Notes: generated by a model from the letters alone, not told the origin. Numbered from the stretch's first letter, positions 21,386 through 30,932 are shown. The stretch: 64,000 nucleotides of DNA from Pinisolibacter aquiterrae (GCF_019160155.1 NZ_JAFNIH010000025.1:1-64000), one strand, 5' to 3'. A program made the numbers and translations.

Positions 21386-21415
21386 GGCCGCCGCTTCACC
21401 TGCGGCGGCCTTTTT
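21386..21415 (+). terminator. Rho-independent terminator after bamA
   Basis: A perfect 9-bp stem (21386-21394 with 21402-21410), a 7-base loop and TTTTT. It is the clearest canonical terminator in the window, yet lpxD begins only about 40 bases later, so the lpx genes probably rely on read-through or a promoter I could not see. Confidence 0.9.
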
Positions 21416-21456
21416 CTTTGATGGGGCAACCCGTCGACCCACGAAGGCCGTCCCCG

Positions 21457-22512
21457 ATGAGCGATCCCACCTTCTTCCCCGCACCCAAGCCCGCGACCAT
21501 CGCCGAGATCTGCGGCTGGACCGGCGCGACCTGCGCGGACGAGAGCGCGCTCGCCACCGTCGTTCGCGGCGTCGGCCCCCTCGATACCGCCGGGCGCGGC
21601 GAGGTGACCTTCCTCGACAACAAGAAATACGTGCCGCAGCTGGCGACCACCCACGCCAGCGCCTGCCTGATCGCCGAGCGTTTCGCCAAGGATCTGCCGG
21701 AGGGCGTCGTCGCCCTGATCACCCGCGACCCCTATGCCGCCTTCGCCACGGTGGTCGGCCGCTTCTATCCGGCGGCGCTGCGCCTCGAGGGCAGCCACGG
21801 CGGCGAGGCCGGCATCGCCCCCGGCGCCCATGTCCACCCGACCGCCCGCCTCGAGCCCGGCGTCACCGTCGAGCCCGGCGCCGTGATCGGCGCTCGCGCC
21901 GAGATCGGGTCGGGCACGGTGATCGGCGCCAACGCCGTGATCGGTCACGACGTCCGCATCGGCCGCAACGGCTACGTCGGCCCGTCGGCGACGCTGATCC
22001 ACTGCCTGATCGGCAACCGCGTCGTCATCCATTCCGGCGTCCGCGTCGGCCAGGACGGCTTCGGTTTCGCGATGGGCCCGAGCGGCCACAAGAAGGTGCC
22101 GCAGATCGGCCGTGTCGTGATCCAGGACGACGTCGAGATCGGCGCCAACACCACGATCGATCGCGGCGCCAACCGCGACACCGTGATCGGGGAAGGCACC
22201 AAGATCGACAATCTGGTCCAGATCGGACACAACGTGGAAATCGGACGCCACTGCGTGATCGTCTCCTATGTCGGCATCAGCGGCTCGACCAAGCTCGGCG
22301 ACTTCGTCGTGCTCGCCGGTCAGGTCGGCGTCGCCGGCCATCTGACGATCGGCTCCGGCGCACAGATCGGCGCGCGCGCCGGCGTCATGAACGACGTGCC
22401 GGCCGGCGCGCGCTGGGTCGGAGCTCCGGCCAAGCCGTTCCGCGAGGCGGCGCGCGAGGTCGCGGCGCTGGCGCGGCTCGCCGCGCGACCGGGCGGCGTC
22501 CCCGAGGAATGA
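21457..22512 (+). CDS. lpxD: UDP-3-O-acylglucosamine N-acyltransferase
   Basis: 351 residues. It adds the second acyl chain, third step of lipid A synthesis. The N-terminal uridine-binding domain (about 1-100, including [10 protein letters not shown]) is followed by a left-handed beta helix of hexapeptide repeats (about 110-315) and a short C-terminal helix. The conserved His residues of the active site lie in QIGHNVEIG and VAGHLTIG. The start at 21457 (MSDPTFFP) is chosen; the ATG at 21418 lies in the terminator tail. Confidence 0.96.
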   Translation: MSDPTFFPAPKPATIAEICGWTGATCADESALATVVRGVGPLDTAGRGEVTFLDNKKYVPQLATTHASACLIAERFAKDLPEGVVALITRDPYAAFATVVGRFYPAALRLEGSHGGEAGIAPGAHVHPTARLEPGVTVEPGAVIGARAEIGSGTVIGANAVIGHDVRIGRNGYVGPSATLIHCLIGNRVVIHSGVRVGQDGFGFAMGPSGHKKVPQIGRVVIQDDVEIGANTTIDRGANRDTVIGEGTKIDNLVQIGHNVEIGRHCVIVSYVGISGSTKLGDFVVLAGQVGVAGHLTIGSGAQIGARAGVMNDVPAGARWVGAPAKPFREAAREVAALARLAARPGGVPEE

Positions 22513-22594
22513 GAGTGTCCGGCTCCAGGGCCGGAAAGGAAGGGCGACGAGGTCCGTCGCCCGCGTCGAGATCGCAGGAAGGACCGAGGGCGCG

Positions 22595-23065
22595 ATGACC
22601 GATCAACCGACCACCACGCTCGACTCCGTCGACATTCAGGGGCTGCTGGAACTCCTGCCGCATCGCTATCCGTTCCTGATGATCGACAAGATCGTCGAGA
22701 TCGACGGTGACGACAGCGGCATCGGCATCAAGAACGTCACGTTCAACGAGCCGCAGTTCCAGGGGCATTTCCCCGACAAGCCGGTCTTCCCCGGCGTGCT
22801 CCTGATCGAGGCGATGGCCCAGACCGCCGGCGCGATGTGCGTGTTGAAGACCAAGAAGGCGGGCGGCGCCGGCAAGCCCTCGGTGGTCTATTTCATGACC
22901 GTCGACAAGGTGAAGTTCCGCAAGCCCGTCGTCCCCGGCGACACCGTCGAGTTCCACGTCGCCAAGCTCAAGCAGCGCGCCAACATGTGGTGGTTCCGCG
23001 GCGAGGCCAAGGTCGCCGGCAAGATCGTCGCCGAGGGCGAAGTCAGCGCCATGTTGGTGAGCTGA
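22595..23065 (+). CDS. fabZ: 3-hydroxyacyl-ACP dehydratase FabZ
   Basis: 156 residues, hot-dog fold. It dehydrates 3-hydroxyacyl-ACP in fatty acid elongation and so competes with LpxA and LpxD for the same substrate. The catalytic His lies in [11 protein letters not shown] and the catalytic Glu in [23 protein letters not shown] is complete. It sits between lpxD and lpxA as in most proteobacteria. Confidence 0.97.
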   Translation: MTDQPTTTLDSVDIQGLLELLPHRYPFLMIDKIVEIDGDDSGIGIKNVTFNEPQFQGHFPDKPVFPGVLLIEAMAQTAGAMCVLKTKKAGGAGKPSVVYFMTVDKVKFRKPVVPGDTVEFHVAKLKQRANMWWFRGEAKVAGKIVAEGEVSAMLVS

Positions 23066-23171
23066 GCCGCGCTCGGCTCCGTCACATTCCGACATGGAAA
23101 TTGATTTCGGTTTCGAGGCCGGGGTCGGCTAGACCTCTGGCGCAAAATCGAATTGTGAGGAATCGGTTCCC

Positions 23172-23972
23172 ATGGCGAAGATTCACCCTTCCGCGATCGT
23201 CGAGGACGGCGCGGTGCTCGGCGCCGACGTGGTCGTCGGCCCCTTCTGCGTGGTCGGCCCCGAGGTGGTGCTCGGCGACGGAGTCGAGCTGGTGAGCCAC
23301 GTCACCGTCGCCGGCAAGACCGAGCTCGGCGAAGGCTGCAAGATCTATCCCTTCGCCTCGGTCGGTCATCCGCCACAGGATCTGAAGTACCACGGCGAAC
23401 TGAGCCGGCTGGTGATCGGCGCGCACACCACCATCCGCGAGCAGGTGACGATCAATCCCGGCACCGAGGGCGGCGGCATGCTGACCACCGTCGGCGACCA
23501 TTGCCTGCTGATGGTCGGCGCCCACGTCGCCCACGACTGCCGCATCGGCAATCACGTCATCCTGGTCAACAACGCCACCGTCGCCGGCCATGTGGTGATC
23601 GGCGATCACGCCATCCTCGGCGGCCTGTCGGCGGTGCATCAGTTCGTGCGCATCGGCCCGCACGCCTTCCTCGGCGGCCTCTCCGGCCTCGAGAACGACC
23701 TCATCCCCTACGGCTCGGCGATCGGCGATCGCGCCCGCCTCGGCGGCCTCAACATCGTCGGCCTGAAGCGGCGCGGCTTCGAGCGCGACCGGATCCACAA
23801 GCTGCGCGCAGCCTATCGCATGCTCTTCTCCGAGGAGGGGACGCTGCTCGAGCGCGTCGAGGACGTCGCCGCGATGTTCGCCGACGAACCTCTGGTGGCC
23901 GAGGTGGTCGGCTTCATCCGCGAGGGTGGCGACCGCCGCATCTGCATGCCGCGCGGCGGCCGCGAGGCGTGA
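23172..23972 (+). CDS. lpxA: UDP-N-acetylglucosamine O-acyltransferase
   Basis: 266 residues. It performs the first step of lipid A synthesis, acylating UDP-GlcNAc at O3. Ten or so hexapeptide coils (about 3-190) form the beta helix, with the catalytic His in MVGAHVAHDC, and a C-terminal helical domain follows (about 195-260, ERDRIHKLRAAYRMLF). It is 106 bases after fabZ and 7 bases before lpxI. Confidence 0.97.
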   Translation: MAKIHPSAIVEDGAVLGADVVVGPFCVVGPEVVLGDGVELVSHVTVAGKTELGEGCKIYPFASVGHPPQDLKYHGELSRLVIGAHTTIREQVTINPGTEGGGMLTTVGDHCLLMVGAHVAHDCRIGNHVILVNNATVAGHVVIGDHAILGGLSAVHQFVRIGPHAFLGGLSGLENDLIPYGSAIGDRARLGGLNIVGLKRRGFERDRIHKLRAAYRMLFSEEGTLLERVEDVAAMFADEPLVAEVVGFIREGGDRRICMPRGGREA

Positions 23973-23979
23973 GGTGACC

Positions 23980-24864
23980 ATGCCCGCCGCCACCGGCTCG
24001 AGGAGCGACGCGGAAGGACCGCTGGTCATCCTGGCCGGCGGCGGACGCCTGCCGCTCCTGGTCGCCGAGGGCGCGGCGGCGCGCGGACGCCGGGTCACCA
24101 TCGCCGGCATTCTCGGCGAGGCCGATCCGGCGATCGAGGCCCATGACCACGTCTGGATCGGGCGCGGCCATCTCTCCCGCCTCATCCGTCTCGCCCGCGC
24201 GCGCGGCGCCCGCGATCTGGTGATCATCGGGGGCATGAAGGAGCGGCGGATGCCCCGTCTCTCCGAATTCGATCTCGCCGATCTCTTCGAGCTGATCCGC
24301 AACTGGCGCCTCCTCACCCATGGCGAGGACGGCATCCTGCGCCGCCTCGCGCGCCTGTTCGAGGCGCGCGGCCTGCGCGTCGTCGGCGCCGGCGAGGTCG
24401 TGCCGGATCTCTTGATGCCGGCCGGGCCGCTCGGGGTCGCGCGGCCGAGCGAGGCCCACCTCCAGACCATCGCCTTCGGCGCCGGCGCCGCGCGTGGCCA
24501 CGGCCTCGGCGACGTCGGCCAGGGGGTCATCGTCACCGGACGCACCGTCGTGCTGAAGGAAGGGTTCGCCGGCACCGACGCGATGATCGACGCCTTTTCG
24601 AAGATGCCCTGCGCCCGCGAGAAGCGGGGCATCCTGGTGAAGTGCCCGAAGCCGATCCAGGATCCGCGCCTCGATCAGCCGGTGATCGGCGCCGAGACCG
24701 TCCGGGCCGCGGCCGAGGCCGGACTCGAGGGCGTGGCGGTGGAGGCCGGCGCGACGTTGGTCGCCGATCGTGAGGCGCTGATCCGCCTCGCCGATGCCGC
24801 CGGCCTCTTCGTCTGGGGCTTCACCGACGAAGCCGCGCCGATCGCGCGCGGGGAGGGGGCATGA
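23980..24864 (+). CDS. lpxI: UDP-2,3-diacylglucosamine pyrophosphatase LpxI
   Basis: 294 residues, the DUF1009/LpxI family that replaces LpxH in alphaproteobacteria; it cleaves UDP-2,3-diacylglucosamine to lipid X and UMP. Seen features are the N-terminal GGGRLPLLVAEGA, the GGMKERRMP segment, the C-terminal domain with GQGVIVTGRTVVLKEGFAGTDAMI, and KCPKPIQDPRLDQPVIG. The start at 23980 has GAGGTG 3 bases upstream. The stop overlaps the lpxB start (ATGA). Confidence 0.95.
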   Translation: MPAATGSRSDAEGPLVILAGGGRLPLLVAEGAAARGRRVTIAGILGEADPAIEAHDHVWIGRGHLSRLIRLARARGARDLVIIGGMKERRMPRLSEFDLADLFELIRNWRLLTHGEDGILRRLARLFEARGLRVVGAGEVVPDLLMPAGPLGVARPSEAHLQTIAFGAGAARGHGLGDVGQGVIVTGRTVVLKEGFAGTDAMIDAFSKMPCAREKRGILVKCPKPIQDPRLDQPVIGAETVRAAAEAGLEGVAVEAGATLVADREALIRLADAAGLFVWGFTDEAAPIARGEGA

Positions 24865-26075
24865 CCCCACCCGCGCCCACCACCGACGCGCCCGTCGACG
24901 TCTTCCTGGTCGCCGGCGAACCCTCCGGCGACATCCTCGGCGCGCATCTGATGGAGGGCCTGCGCGGCGCCCTCGGCGCGCGGGTCCGCTTCGCCGGCGT
25001 CGGCGGCACGGCGATGGCGGCGGAAGGGCTCGCGAGCCTCTTTCCCATCACCGACATCGCGGTGATGGGCATCGGCCCGGTGCTGCGCCGTCTGCCGCTG
25101 ATCTTGCGCCGCATCCGCGAGACCGCCGAAGCCGCGATCGCCGCCCGGCCGGACGTGCTGGTGCTGATCGACAGCCCCGACTTCTGCCACCGCGTCGCCG
25201 CGCGCGTGCGCAAGGCCCGCCCCGGCCAGAAGATCGTCCTCTACGTCTCGCCGACCGTGTGGATCTGGCGGCCGGGCCGGGCGCGGAAGATCGCCCGCTT
25301 CACCGATCGCCTGTTGGCGCTGCTGCCGTTCGAGCCCGCCGCCCACCGCGTCCTCGGCGGCCCGCCGACCGCCTATGTCGGCCACCCCTTCATCGAGAAG
25401 GTCGACGAGGTGCGGATGCCCGGAGGCCGCCGCCTGCCGGCGCCGGGCGAGCGGTCGCTGCGCCTCCTGGTGCTCCCCGGCAGCCGCCGCTCCGAGGTGA
25501 CGCGGTTGATGGGCCTCTTCGGCGAGGTCCTGACCCTGCTCCGCGACGAGATCGGCCCGTTCGAGATCCTCTTGCCGGCGGTCGATCACGTCCGCGCCGA
25601 GATCGAGGCGCGGAGCGCCGACTGGCCGGTGAAGCCGACCCTGCTCTCGGGAACGGCGGCGAAATACCGTGCCTTCCGCGAGGCCGACGCGGCGCTCGCC
25701 GCCTCCGGCACGGTGACGCTCGAGCTGGCGCTCGCCGGCGTGCCGCTGGTCTCGACCTATCGGCTCGATTGGATCGGCCGCATCGTCAAGCATTTCCTCG
25801 AGGTGCCGGAGCCGGTCCGGCCGATCACCAAGGTCCGCTCGGCGCTGCTGCCCAATCTGGTGCTCGGCGAGATGGTGGTGCCGGAATTCATCGACGAGAC
25901 CTGCGTGCCCGCGACGATCGCCGAGACGCTCGCCGCCCTCCTGGTCGAGAGCCCCGCCCGCGCCCGCCAGATCGACGCCTTCGCCCGGATCGAGACGATC
26001 ATGCGCCAGGGCCTCGACGAGACCCCCGGCGCCACCGCGACGCGGATCGTGCTGGACCTGCTCGACCGGGCGTGA
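24861..26075 (+). CDS. lpxB: Lipid-A-disaccharide synthase
   Basis: 404 residues, GT19 family. It joins lipid X to UDP-2,3-diacylglucosamine at the inner face of the cytoplasmic membrane. The N-terminal VAGEPSGDILGAHLM, the SPTVWIWRPGRARKI segment, the YVGHPFIEK motif and the C-terminal ASGTVTLELALAGVPLV (sugar-nucleotide binding) are clear. It is translationally coupled to lpxI. In many relatives gltA follows; here a 21-kb accessory stretch intervenes. Confidence 0.96.
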   Translation: MTPPAPTTDAPVDVFLVAGEPSGDILGAHLMEGLRGALGARVRFAGVGGTAMAAEGLASLFPITDIAVMGIGPVLRRLPLILRRIRETAEAAIAARPDVLVLIDSPDFCHRVAARVRKARPGQKIVLYVSPTVWIWRPGRARKIARFTDRLLALLPFEPAAHRVLGGPPTAYVGHPFIEKVDEVRMPGGRRLPAPGERSLRLLVLPGSRRSEVTRLMGLFGEVLTLLRDEIGPFEILLPAVDHVRAEIEARSADWPVKPTLLSGTAAKYRAFREADAALAASGTVTLELALAGVPLVSTYRLDWIGRIVKHFLEVPEPVRPITKVRSALLPNLVLGEMVVPEFIDETCVPATIAETLAALLVESPARARQIDAFARIETIMRQGLDETPGATATRIVLDLLDRA

Positions 26076-26139
26076 CGAGGCCTTCCGCCCTACCGAAGTC
26101 TCCCACCGTCGCCGTTCCTCCGCGACTCTCGTGGAGGTC

Positions 26140-26183
26140 CTTCACCCTGCGGTGCGAGCGCGAGCGAGCTTCGAAGGGCGAAG
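26140..26183 (+). repeat. Intergenic repeat element, copy 1
   Basis: A 44-base element beginning CTTCACCCTG and ending CTTCGAAGGGCGAAG. The reverse complement of 26228-26272 shares both ends and the internal GGTGC. It resembles short palindromic intergenic repeats seen in many alphaproteobacterial genomes (recollection). Confidence 0.65.
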
Positions 26184-26227
26184 GACGGGAGACCACCCGT
26201 CGGACCGCCTGGCACCGCCCGTCGTGG

Positions 26228-26272
26228 CTTCGCCCTTCGAGGCCCGGCTGCGCCGGGCACCTCAGGGTGAAG
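26228..26272 (-). repeat. Intergenic repeat element, copy 2 (inverted)
   Basis: A 45-base element that on the minus strand begins CTTCACCCTGAGGTGC and ends CCTCGAAGGGCGAAG, matching copy 1 in opposite orientation. The pair can fold into a large stem between the convergent lpxB and sulfurtransferase genes and may act as a bidirectional transcription end. Confidence 0.65.
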
Positions 26273-26313
26273 CCTTTCGAACGCCCGGGACGCCCTCGGC
26301 CCCCAACGACCCT

Positions 26314-27165
26314 TCACGCCACCGTTTCGATCGCCGCCCCCGGCGTCGTCGCCCATTCGCTCCACGATCCGTCGTAGAGAGCGAGGCGCTCGCGCGGGGT
26401 GCCGAGAACCTCGAGCCCCAGCCACAGGATCGCGGCGGTGACGCCCGAGCCGCAGGAGGTGACGATCGGCCGGTCGAGATCGACGTCCTCGAAGGCCTCC
26501 ATCAGCCCGTCGTCGTCGGTCAGCGTGCCGTTCTCGATGATGTTCACGGCCGGCACGTTCTTGGCGCCCGGCATGTGGCCGGAGGGAACGCCGGGGCGCG
26601 GCTCCGGGCCGACGCCGAGGAAGCGGTCGGCCGGGCGGGCATCGACCACCGTCGCCGTCCCCTCCGCGAGCACCCCGACCACGTCGTGCAGGCCCACGAC
26701 GCGCGCCGCATCGAGCTTGGCGTGGAACCGCGCCGGCACCGGCGCGACCGGCGCCCCGGTCTCGACCGGACGCCCCTCGGCGAGCCACTTGGGCATGCCG
26801 CCGTCGAGGATCTTCACGTCGCCCGCGCCGAAGAGGCGGAAGGTCCACCAGACGCGCGGCGCCGAGAGGAGGCCGGCGCCGTCGTAGACGACGATGGCGT
26901 CGCTCTCGCGGATGCCCATGGCGCCGATCGTCGCCGCGAAGACCTCGGCCGTCGGCAGCATGTGCGGCAGCGGCGAGGCCGTGTCGGCGACCGCGTCGAC
27001 GTCGAAGCGCACCGCCCCGGGGATCCGCCGTTCGGCATATTCCGCGGCCGCGTCGCGTCCCATCGTCGGCAGGAACCACGAGGCGTCGACGATCTTGAGG
27101 TCGGGCTCGCCGAGACGCGCGGCGAGGGCTTCGGTGGAGACGAAGAATTTCGAACGGTCGGACAT
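26314..27165 (-). CDS. sseA: 3-mercaptopyruvate sulfurtransferase
   Basis: 283 residues, two tandem rhodanese domains (about 5-135 and 150-280). The active-site loop Cys238-Gly-Ser-Gly-Val-Thr-Ala is the mercaptopyruvate type rather than the CRKGVT loop of thiosulfate sulfurtransferases. It transfers sulfur from 3-mercaptopyruvate to thiol acceptors. The start at 27165 overlaps the stop of the upstream alaX gene by one base. The open frame continues far upstream through alaX and cysK, but only as a shadow. The neighbouring cysteine synthase points to a shared role in cysteine and sulfur metabolism (inference). Confidence 0.93.
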   Translation of the reverse strand: MSDRSKFFVSTEALAARLGEPDLKIVDASWFLPTMGRDAAAEYAERRIPGAVRFDVDAVADTASPLPHMLPTAEVFAATIGAMGIRESDAIVVYDGAGLLSAPRVWWTFRLFGAGDVKILDGGMPKWLAEGRPVETGAPVAPVPARFHAKLDAARVVGLHDVVGVLAEGTATVVDARPADRFLGVGPEPRPGVPSGHMPGAKNVPAVNIIENGTLTDDDGLMEAFEDVDLDRPIVTSCGSGVTAAILWLGLEVLGTPRERLALYDGSWSEWATTPGAAIETVA

Positions 27166-27914
27166 CAGGCCTGAGCCTCCTCGACGAATCGGACACGGAC
27201 GCGGCGGTTGATCTTGCCCTTCTTCTCGACCTTGGCGATCTCGAAGCGGCCGATCTCCCCGGTCGAGCGCACATGGGTGCCGCCGCAGGGCTGGAGATCG
27301 ATCGAGGCGCCGGCCCCGCCGATCCGCACCAGCCGCACCCGGCCCGAGCCGCGCGGCGGCGCCACCGACATGGTCTTCACGAGCTCCGGCTGCGCGTCGA
27401 GTTCGGCGTCGGTGATCCACTCGAAGGAGACCGGCGCGTCGGCCGCGACCAGCTCGGCGAGGCGCGCGTTGAGCGCGTCGCGGTCGAGATCGGCCTCGGG
27501 AATGTCGAAGTCGAGCCGGCCCTCGTCCTCGCCGACCGAGCCGCCGGTGACGGCGAAGGGCAGCACCACCGAAAGGAGATGGAGCGCCGTGTGCATCCGC
27601 ATCAGCTTGTGGCGGCGATCCCAGTCGAGATGGAGCGTCACGGTCGTACCGGGCTCGGGGATCGGCATCTCCTCGCTCGCCACATGGGCGATCACCGTCT
27701 TGCCGCCGTCCTCCCAGACGGTCGTGGCGATGCCGGTCTCGGTGCCGTCGGCCCAGATCATCGTGCCGCGATCGCCCGGCTGCCCGCCGCCGGTCGGATA
27801 GAAGAGCGTGCGGTCGAGCACGATGCCGCCCTTCTCGCCGTGCCCGACCACCGTCGCGGTCAGGGTGCGGGCGTAGGGGTCGTCGCGGAAGACGAGTTCG
27901 GTCGCGGGAAACAT
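27165..27914 (-). CDS. Alanyl-tRNA editing protein, AlaX type
   Basis: 249 residues, homologous to the editing domain and C-terminal part of alanyl-tRNA synthetase. It hydrolyses mischarged tRNA-Ala (with Ser or Gly) in trans. The zinc-binding residues are His108 and His112 in HTALH and Cys210 and His214 in CGGTH. The FYPTGGGQPGDRG motif near residue 38 is the N-terminal hallmark of this family. The stop overlaps the start of sseA, and cysK lies 36 bases upstream, so the three genes form one unit. Confidence 0.92.
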   Translation of the reverse strand: MFPATELVFRDDPYARTLTATVVGHGEKGGIVLDRTLFYPTGGGQPGDRGTMIWADGTETGIATTVWEDGGKTVIAHVASEEMPIPEPGTTVTLHLDWDRRHKLMRMHTALHLLSVVLPFAVTGGSVGEDEGRLDFDIPEADLDRDALNARLAELVAADAPVSFEWITDAELDAQPELVKTMSVAPPRGSGRVRLVRIGGAGASIDLQPCGGTHVRSTGEIGRFEIAKVEKKGKINRRVRVRFVEEAQA

Positions 27915-27950
27915 GACGCCTCGATTGTCGGTTTCGAAGCGTCCATCCGA

Positions 27951-29015
27951 TCACGACACGGGGGCGAAGGGAACCGCGATTTCGGTCGCGCGGGTGAGCC
28001 ATGCCGGCACCGGCAGGCCCTTCTCGGCGAGAAAGACCGGGTTCCACAGCTTCGATTGATAGCGCGCCCCATGGTCGCAGAGCACCGTCACGATCGTGTG
28101 TCCGGGCCCGAGATCCCGCGCCAGACGGATCGCCCCGGCGACGTTGACGCCCGAGGATCCCCCCAGCACCAGCCCCTCGTGCTCGGCGAGGTCGAAGAGC
28201 TGCCCGAGCGCCTCCGCGTCGGAGATCCGATAGGCGCGATCGATCGGCGCCCCCTCGAGGTTCGCGGTGATACGGCCCTGGCCGATGCCCTCGGTGATCG
28301 ACGAGCCCTCCGCCTTCAGAACCCCGCTGGTGTAGTAGTCGTAGAGCGCGGCCCCGTGCGGGTCGGCGAGGGCGATGGTGACGGCCGGGTTCTCCGCCTT
28401 GAGGCCGATCCCGACCCCGGCGAGCGTGCCGCCCGAGCCGACCGCGGCGACGAACCCGTCGACGCGGCCGCCGGTCTGCGCCCAGATCTCCCTGGCGGTG
28501 CCGTCGATATGGGCCTGCCGATTGGCGACATTGTCGAACTGATTGGCCCAGACCGCGCCGTTCGGCTCGGTCCTCGCCAGCTCCTCGGCGAGGCGGCCGG
28601 AGAGACGGACGTAGTTGTTCGGATTCTTGTAGGGCGCGGCCGGCACCTCGACGAGATGGGCGCCTGCGAGCCGCAGCGCGTCCTTCTTCTCCTGCGACTG
28701 GGTCTCGGGAATGACGATGACCGTCCGGTAGCCGAGCGCCGAGGCGACGAGCGCCAGCCCGATGCCGGTGTTGCCGGCGGTGCCCTCGACGATCGTGCCA
28801 CCCGGTCGGAGCGCGCCGCGCGCCACCGCGTCGCGGACGATCCACAGCGCCGCCCGGTCCTTGACCGACTGTCCGGGGTTCATGAACTCGGCCTTGCCGA
28901 GGATCTCGCAGCCGGTCGCCGCCGACGCGCGGTTCAGCCGGATCAACGGCGTGTCGCCGATCGCTCCGATCACGTCGCGGACCACTCCGGATCGGTTCCA
29001 GGTCGCAGCCGTCAT
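27951..29015 (-). CDS. cysK: PLP-dependent cysteine synthase family protein
   Basis: 354 residues, fold-type II PLP enzyme. The PLP Lys is Lys52 in NPGQSVKDRAA; the phosphate loop around GSGGTLAG and the substrate loop EGTAGNTG are intact. The C-terminus is about 40 residues longer than classical CysK (around 310) and carries DHGARYQSKLWNP, typical of a divergent cysteine synthase/cysteine desulfhydrase branch. O-acetylserine sulfhydrylase activity is likely but a lyase activity is possible. It is the first gene of the cysK-alaX-sseA unit. Confidence 0.88.
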   Translation of the reverse strand: MTAATWNRSGVVRDVIGAIGDTPLIRLNRASAATGCEILGKAEFMNPGQSVKDRAALWIVRDAVARGALRPGGTIVEGTAGNTGIGLALVASALGYRTVIVIPETQSQEKKDALRLAGAHLVEVPAAPYKNPNNYVRLSGRLAEELARTEPNGAVWANQFDNVANRQAHIDGTAREIWAQTGGRVDGFVAAVGSGGTLAGVGIGLKAENPAVTIALADPHGAALYDYYTSGVLKAEGSSITEGIGQGRITANLEGAPIDRAYRISDAEALGQLFDLAEHEGLVLGGSSGVNVAGAIRLARDLGPGHTIVTVLCDHGARYQSKLWNPVFLAEKGLPVPAWLTRATEIAVPFAPVS

Positions 29016-29160
29016 CCCGTCTCGTACTCCCTCGCGTGATCGCTCGGGCGCGCCGCCGCGCCCCTCGAGGCAGGGATCATGACGGTTCGCCGCGACGGCG
29101 CGAAGGCAACCGATTTTCTAATATTCGCTTCGGCGAGAAAGCCGTTCCACCGGGGGCGCC

Positions 29161-30744
29161 TCAGGCGCCCTTCGCCCGCGCGGCGTCGGTCTCCGCCTCG
29201 CGCTGGCGTGCCTCGATCTCGGCGCGCAGCCGCGCCTGTTCGCTCGGTCCGATCGGGAAGTTCCAGACCAGCCGCACGGCGGCGAGCTTCAGGAGGATCG
29301 GCACCACGCAATAGAGGAACACCAGCGTCCAAGTGGCGCGCGGGGTCTGAGGGACCGGCTTGTCCGGGTTCGGCCCGTGCCCCTTGCGCTTGCCGGCGGT
29401 CGCGTGCGGCCGATCGATGCCCGGAGGCGTCACGGTCGCGCCCTCGGCGGGCGCGTGGGTCACCACGTGGATCTCGGCCTTCGACAGGCCGTCGACCCCG
29501 TGTCCGCCCTTGTCGTAGCCGACGGCGCCGAGCAGCACGAAGCCGATGCCGAGCGCGATCGACAGCGCGATCTTGTTGGCGAGCGCCCAGGAGGCGAAAT
29601 AGAAGCCGGTGTGCTGCTCGCCGGTGCGGGCGGTGTCGACGTCGATCACGTCGGCCTGCATCGACACCGGCAGCATGAGATCGGCGCCGACCGACATGCC
29701 GGCGAGCATCATGATCACGCCGAAGGCATAGACCGAATAGTCGCCGAGCCATTCGTGGCCGACGAAGGGCGACCACATGAAGCCGGTGCAGGCGACCAGC
29801 ATCGCCCAGCTCCAGGCCCGATGCTTGGACGTGCGCTTCGAGAGCCACAGCCACAGCGGTGTCGAGATCACCCCGAAGAGGAAATAGAGCAGCAGGAAGA
29901 GCCGCTGCGTCTCCTCGTTGCCGTGGACGTAGTCGCGCACGAAATAGAGGAGCAGCGTGGCCGGAACGCCGTTGCCCATGTTGGCGAGGGCGTAGGCGCC
30001 GAGCAGGCGGACGAAATGCTCGTTCTTCAAAAGCCCCTTGAGGCCCTGGAGGAAGTTGAGATGGGTCCGCGCGACGTGCTTGGGCTCCGGCACCATGACC
30101 ACGGTCAGCACGACGAAGATCGGCAGACTGACCGCCACCAGGACCGACAGCGCGATCAGCACCGGCGTGTCGCCGTGATAGCCGAGCATCGACAGCACGA
30201 AGGGCAGGCCGGTCGCCACCAGCGTGCCGATCACCGCCAGCACCTCGCGCGCCGCGAAGATGCGGTTGCGGCCGAAATAGCTGGTCGAGACCTCGGCGCC
30301 CCAAGAGAGATGCGACAGCGACAGCGCGGTGTAGCCGACCGACAGCATCATCGACCAGACGAAGAACCACCCCGCCCAGAACCACGTCGCGTCGGTCGAG
30401 ACCGCCGGGAACGGGTTGAAGACGAAGAGCGCGCCGACCGTGGTGGGGATCGCGGCGAGGGCGAACCAGGTCCGGCGGCGGCCCCAGCGCGGGCTGGTGT
30501 GGTCGGCGTAATAGCCGATGAACGGATCGAGGAAGGCGTCGATCAGACGGACGACCGTGATGATCGCGCCGACCGCGATGAAGGAGAGGCCGATGTTCTC
30601 GGCGTAGAACTTCGGAACCAGAATGACGAAGGGCAGCTGAAACGCGGCGACCGGGAGGGCGGGAAGGGCGAAGGCGAGGAGACGACTCGGTCCAAGTTCC
30701 GACGGACCGGCTTCGGCCGTCGTGCGCGCAGGGGTTTCGGACAT
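29161..30744 (-). CDS. MelB-like sugar:cation symporter (GPH family, MFS)
   Basis: 527 residues, about 12 transmembrane helices. The motif DAFLDPFIGYYADHTSPRWGRRR in the first third is the glycoside-pentoside-hexuronide:cation symporter signature, with the Asp residues that bind the coupling cation in MelB. A hydrophilic Pro/Gly/Lys-rich insert (about 430-470) precedes the last helix, and the C-terminal tail is charged. The substrate cannot be told from sequence and no sugar catabolic genes are adjacent. The start at 30744 faces a 188-base spacer after the photolyase gene on the same strand. Confidence 0.88.
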   Translation of the reverse strand: MSETPARTTAEAGPSELGPSRLLAFALPALPVAAFQLPFVILVPKFYAENIGLSFIAVGAIITVVRLIDAFLDPFIGYYADHTSPRWGRRRTWFALAAIPTTVGALFVFNPFPAVSTDATWFWAGWFFVWSMMLSVGYTALSLSHLSWGAEVSTSYFGRNRIFAAREVLAVIGTLVATGLPFVLSMLGYHGDTPVLIALSVLVAVSLPIFVVLTVVMVPEPKHVARTHLNFLQGLKGLLKNEHFVRLLGAYALANMGNGVPATLLLYFVRDYVHGNEETQRLFLLLYFLFGVISTPLWLWLSKRTSKHRAWSWAMLVACTGFMWSPFVGHEWLGDYSVYAFGVIMMLAGMSVGADLMLPVSMQADVIDVDTARTGEQHTGFYFASWALANKIALSIALGIGFVLLGAVGYDKGGHGVDGLSKAEIHVVTHAPAEGATVTPPGIDRPHATAGKRKGHGPNPDKPVPQTPRATWTLVFLYCVVPILLKLAAVRLVWNFPIGPSEQARLRAEIEARQREAETDAARAKGA

Positions 30745-30932
30745 GGTCAGGGGGGCTCTCGCTCGCTTTCCGATCGCCGACGCGCGGGGACGACGCCCCC
30801 GAGCCGCGGCTCGGGCACGTCATTGCGCCGGACGGTTCTTACTGCCGTCAGACTTGCCCCATGGGGACCGCCGATGTCAATCGATCCGCGCCCTTCTCGG
30901 CGCTCGCGAACGCACGAGGCCCGCCGCCCGGC

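Noticed and set aside
18547-22341. A 1264-codon open frame on the minus strand opposite rseP, bamA and lpxD
   Set aside because: It is antisense to three clearly recognised genes, has the Asp/Gly/Val/Ala/His repetitive composition of a high-GC shadow frame and no recognisable domain.
27166-28845. Upstream extension of the sulfurtransferase frame through alaX and cysK
   Set aside because: The extension is out of frame with two well-supported genes and Arg-rich; the rhodanese protein starts at 27165.
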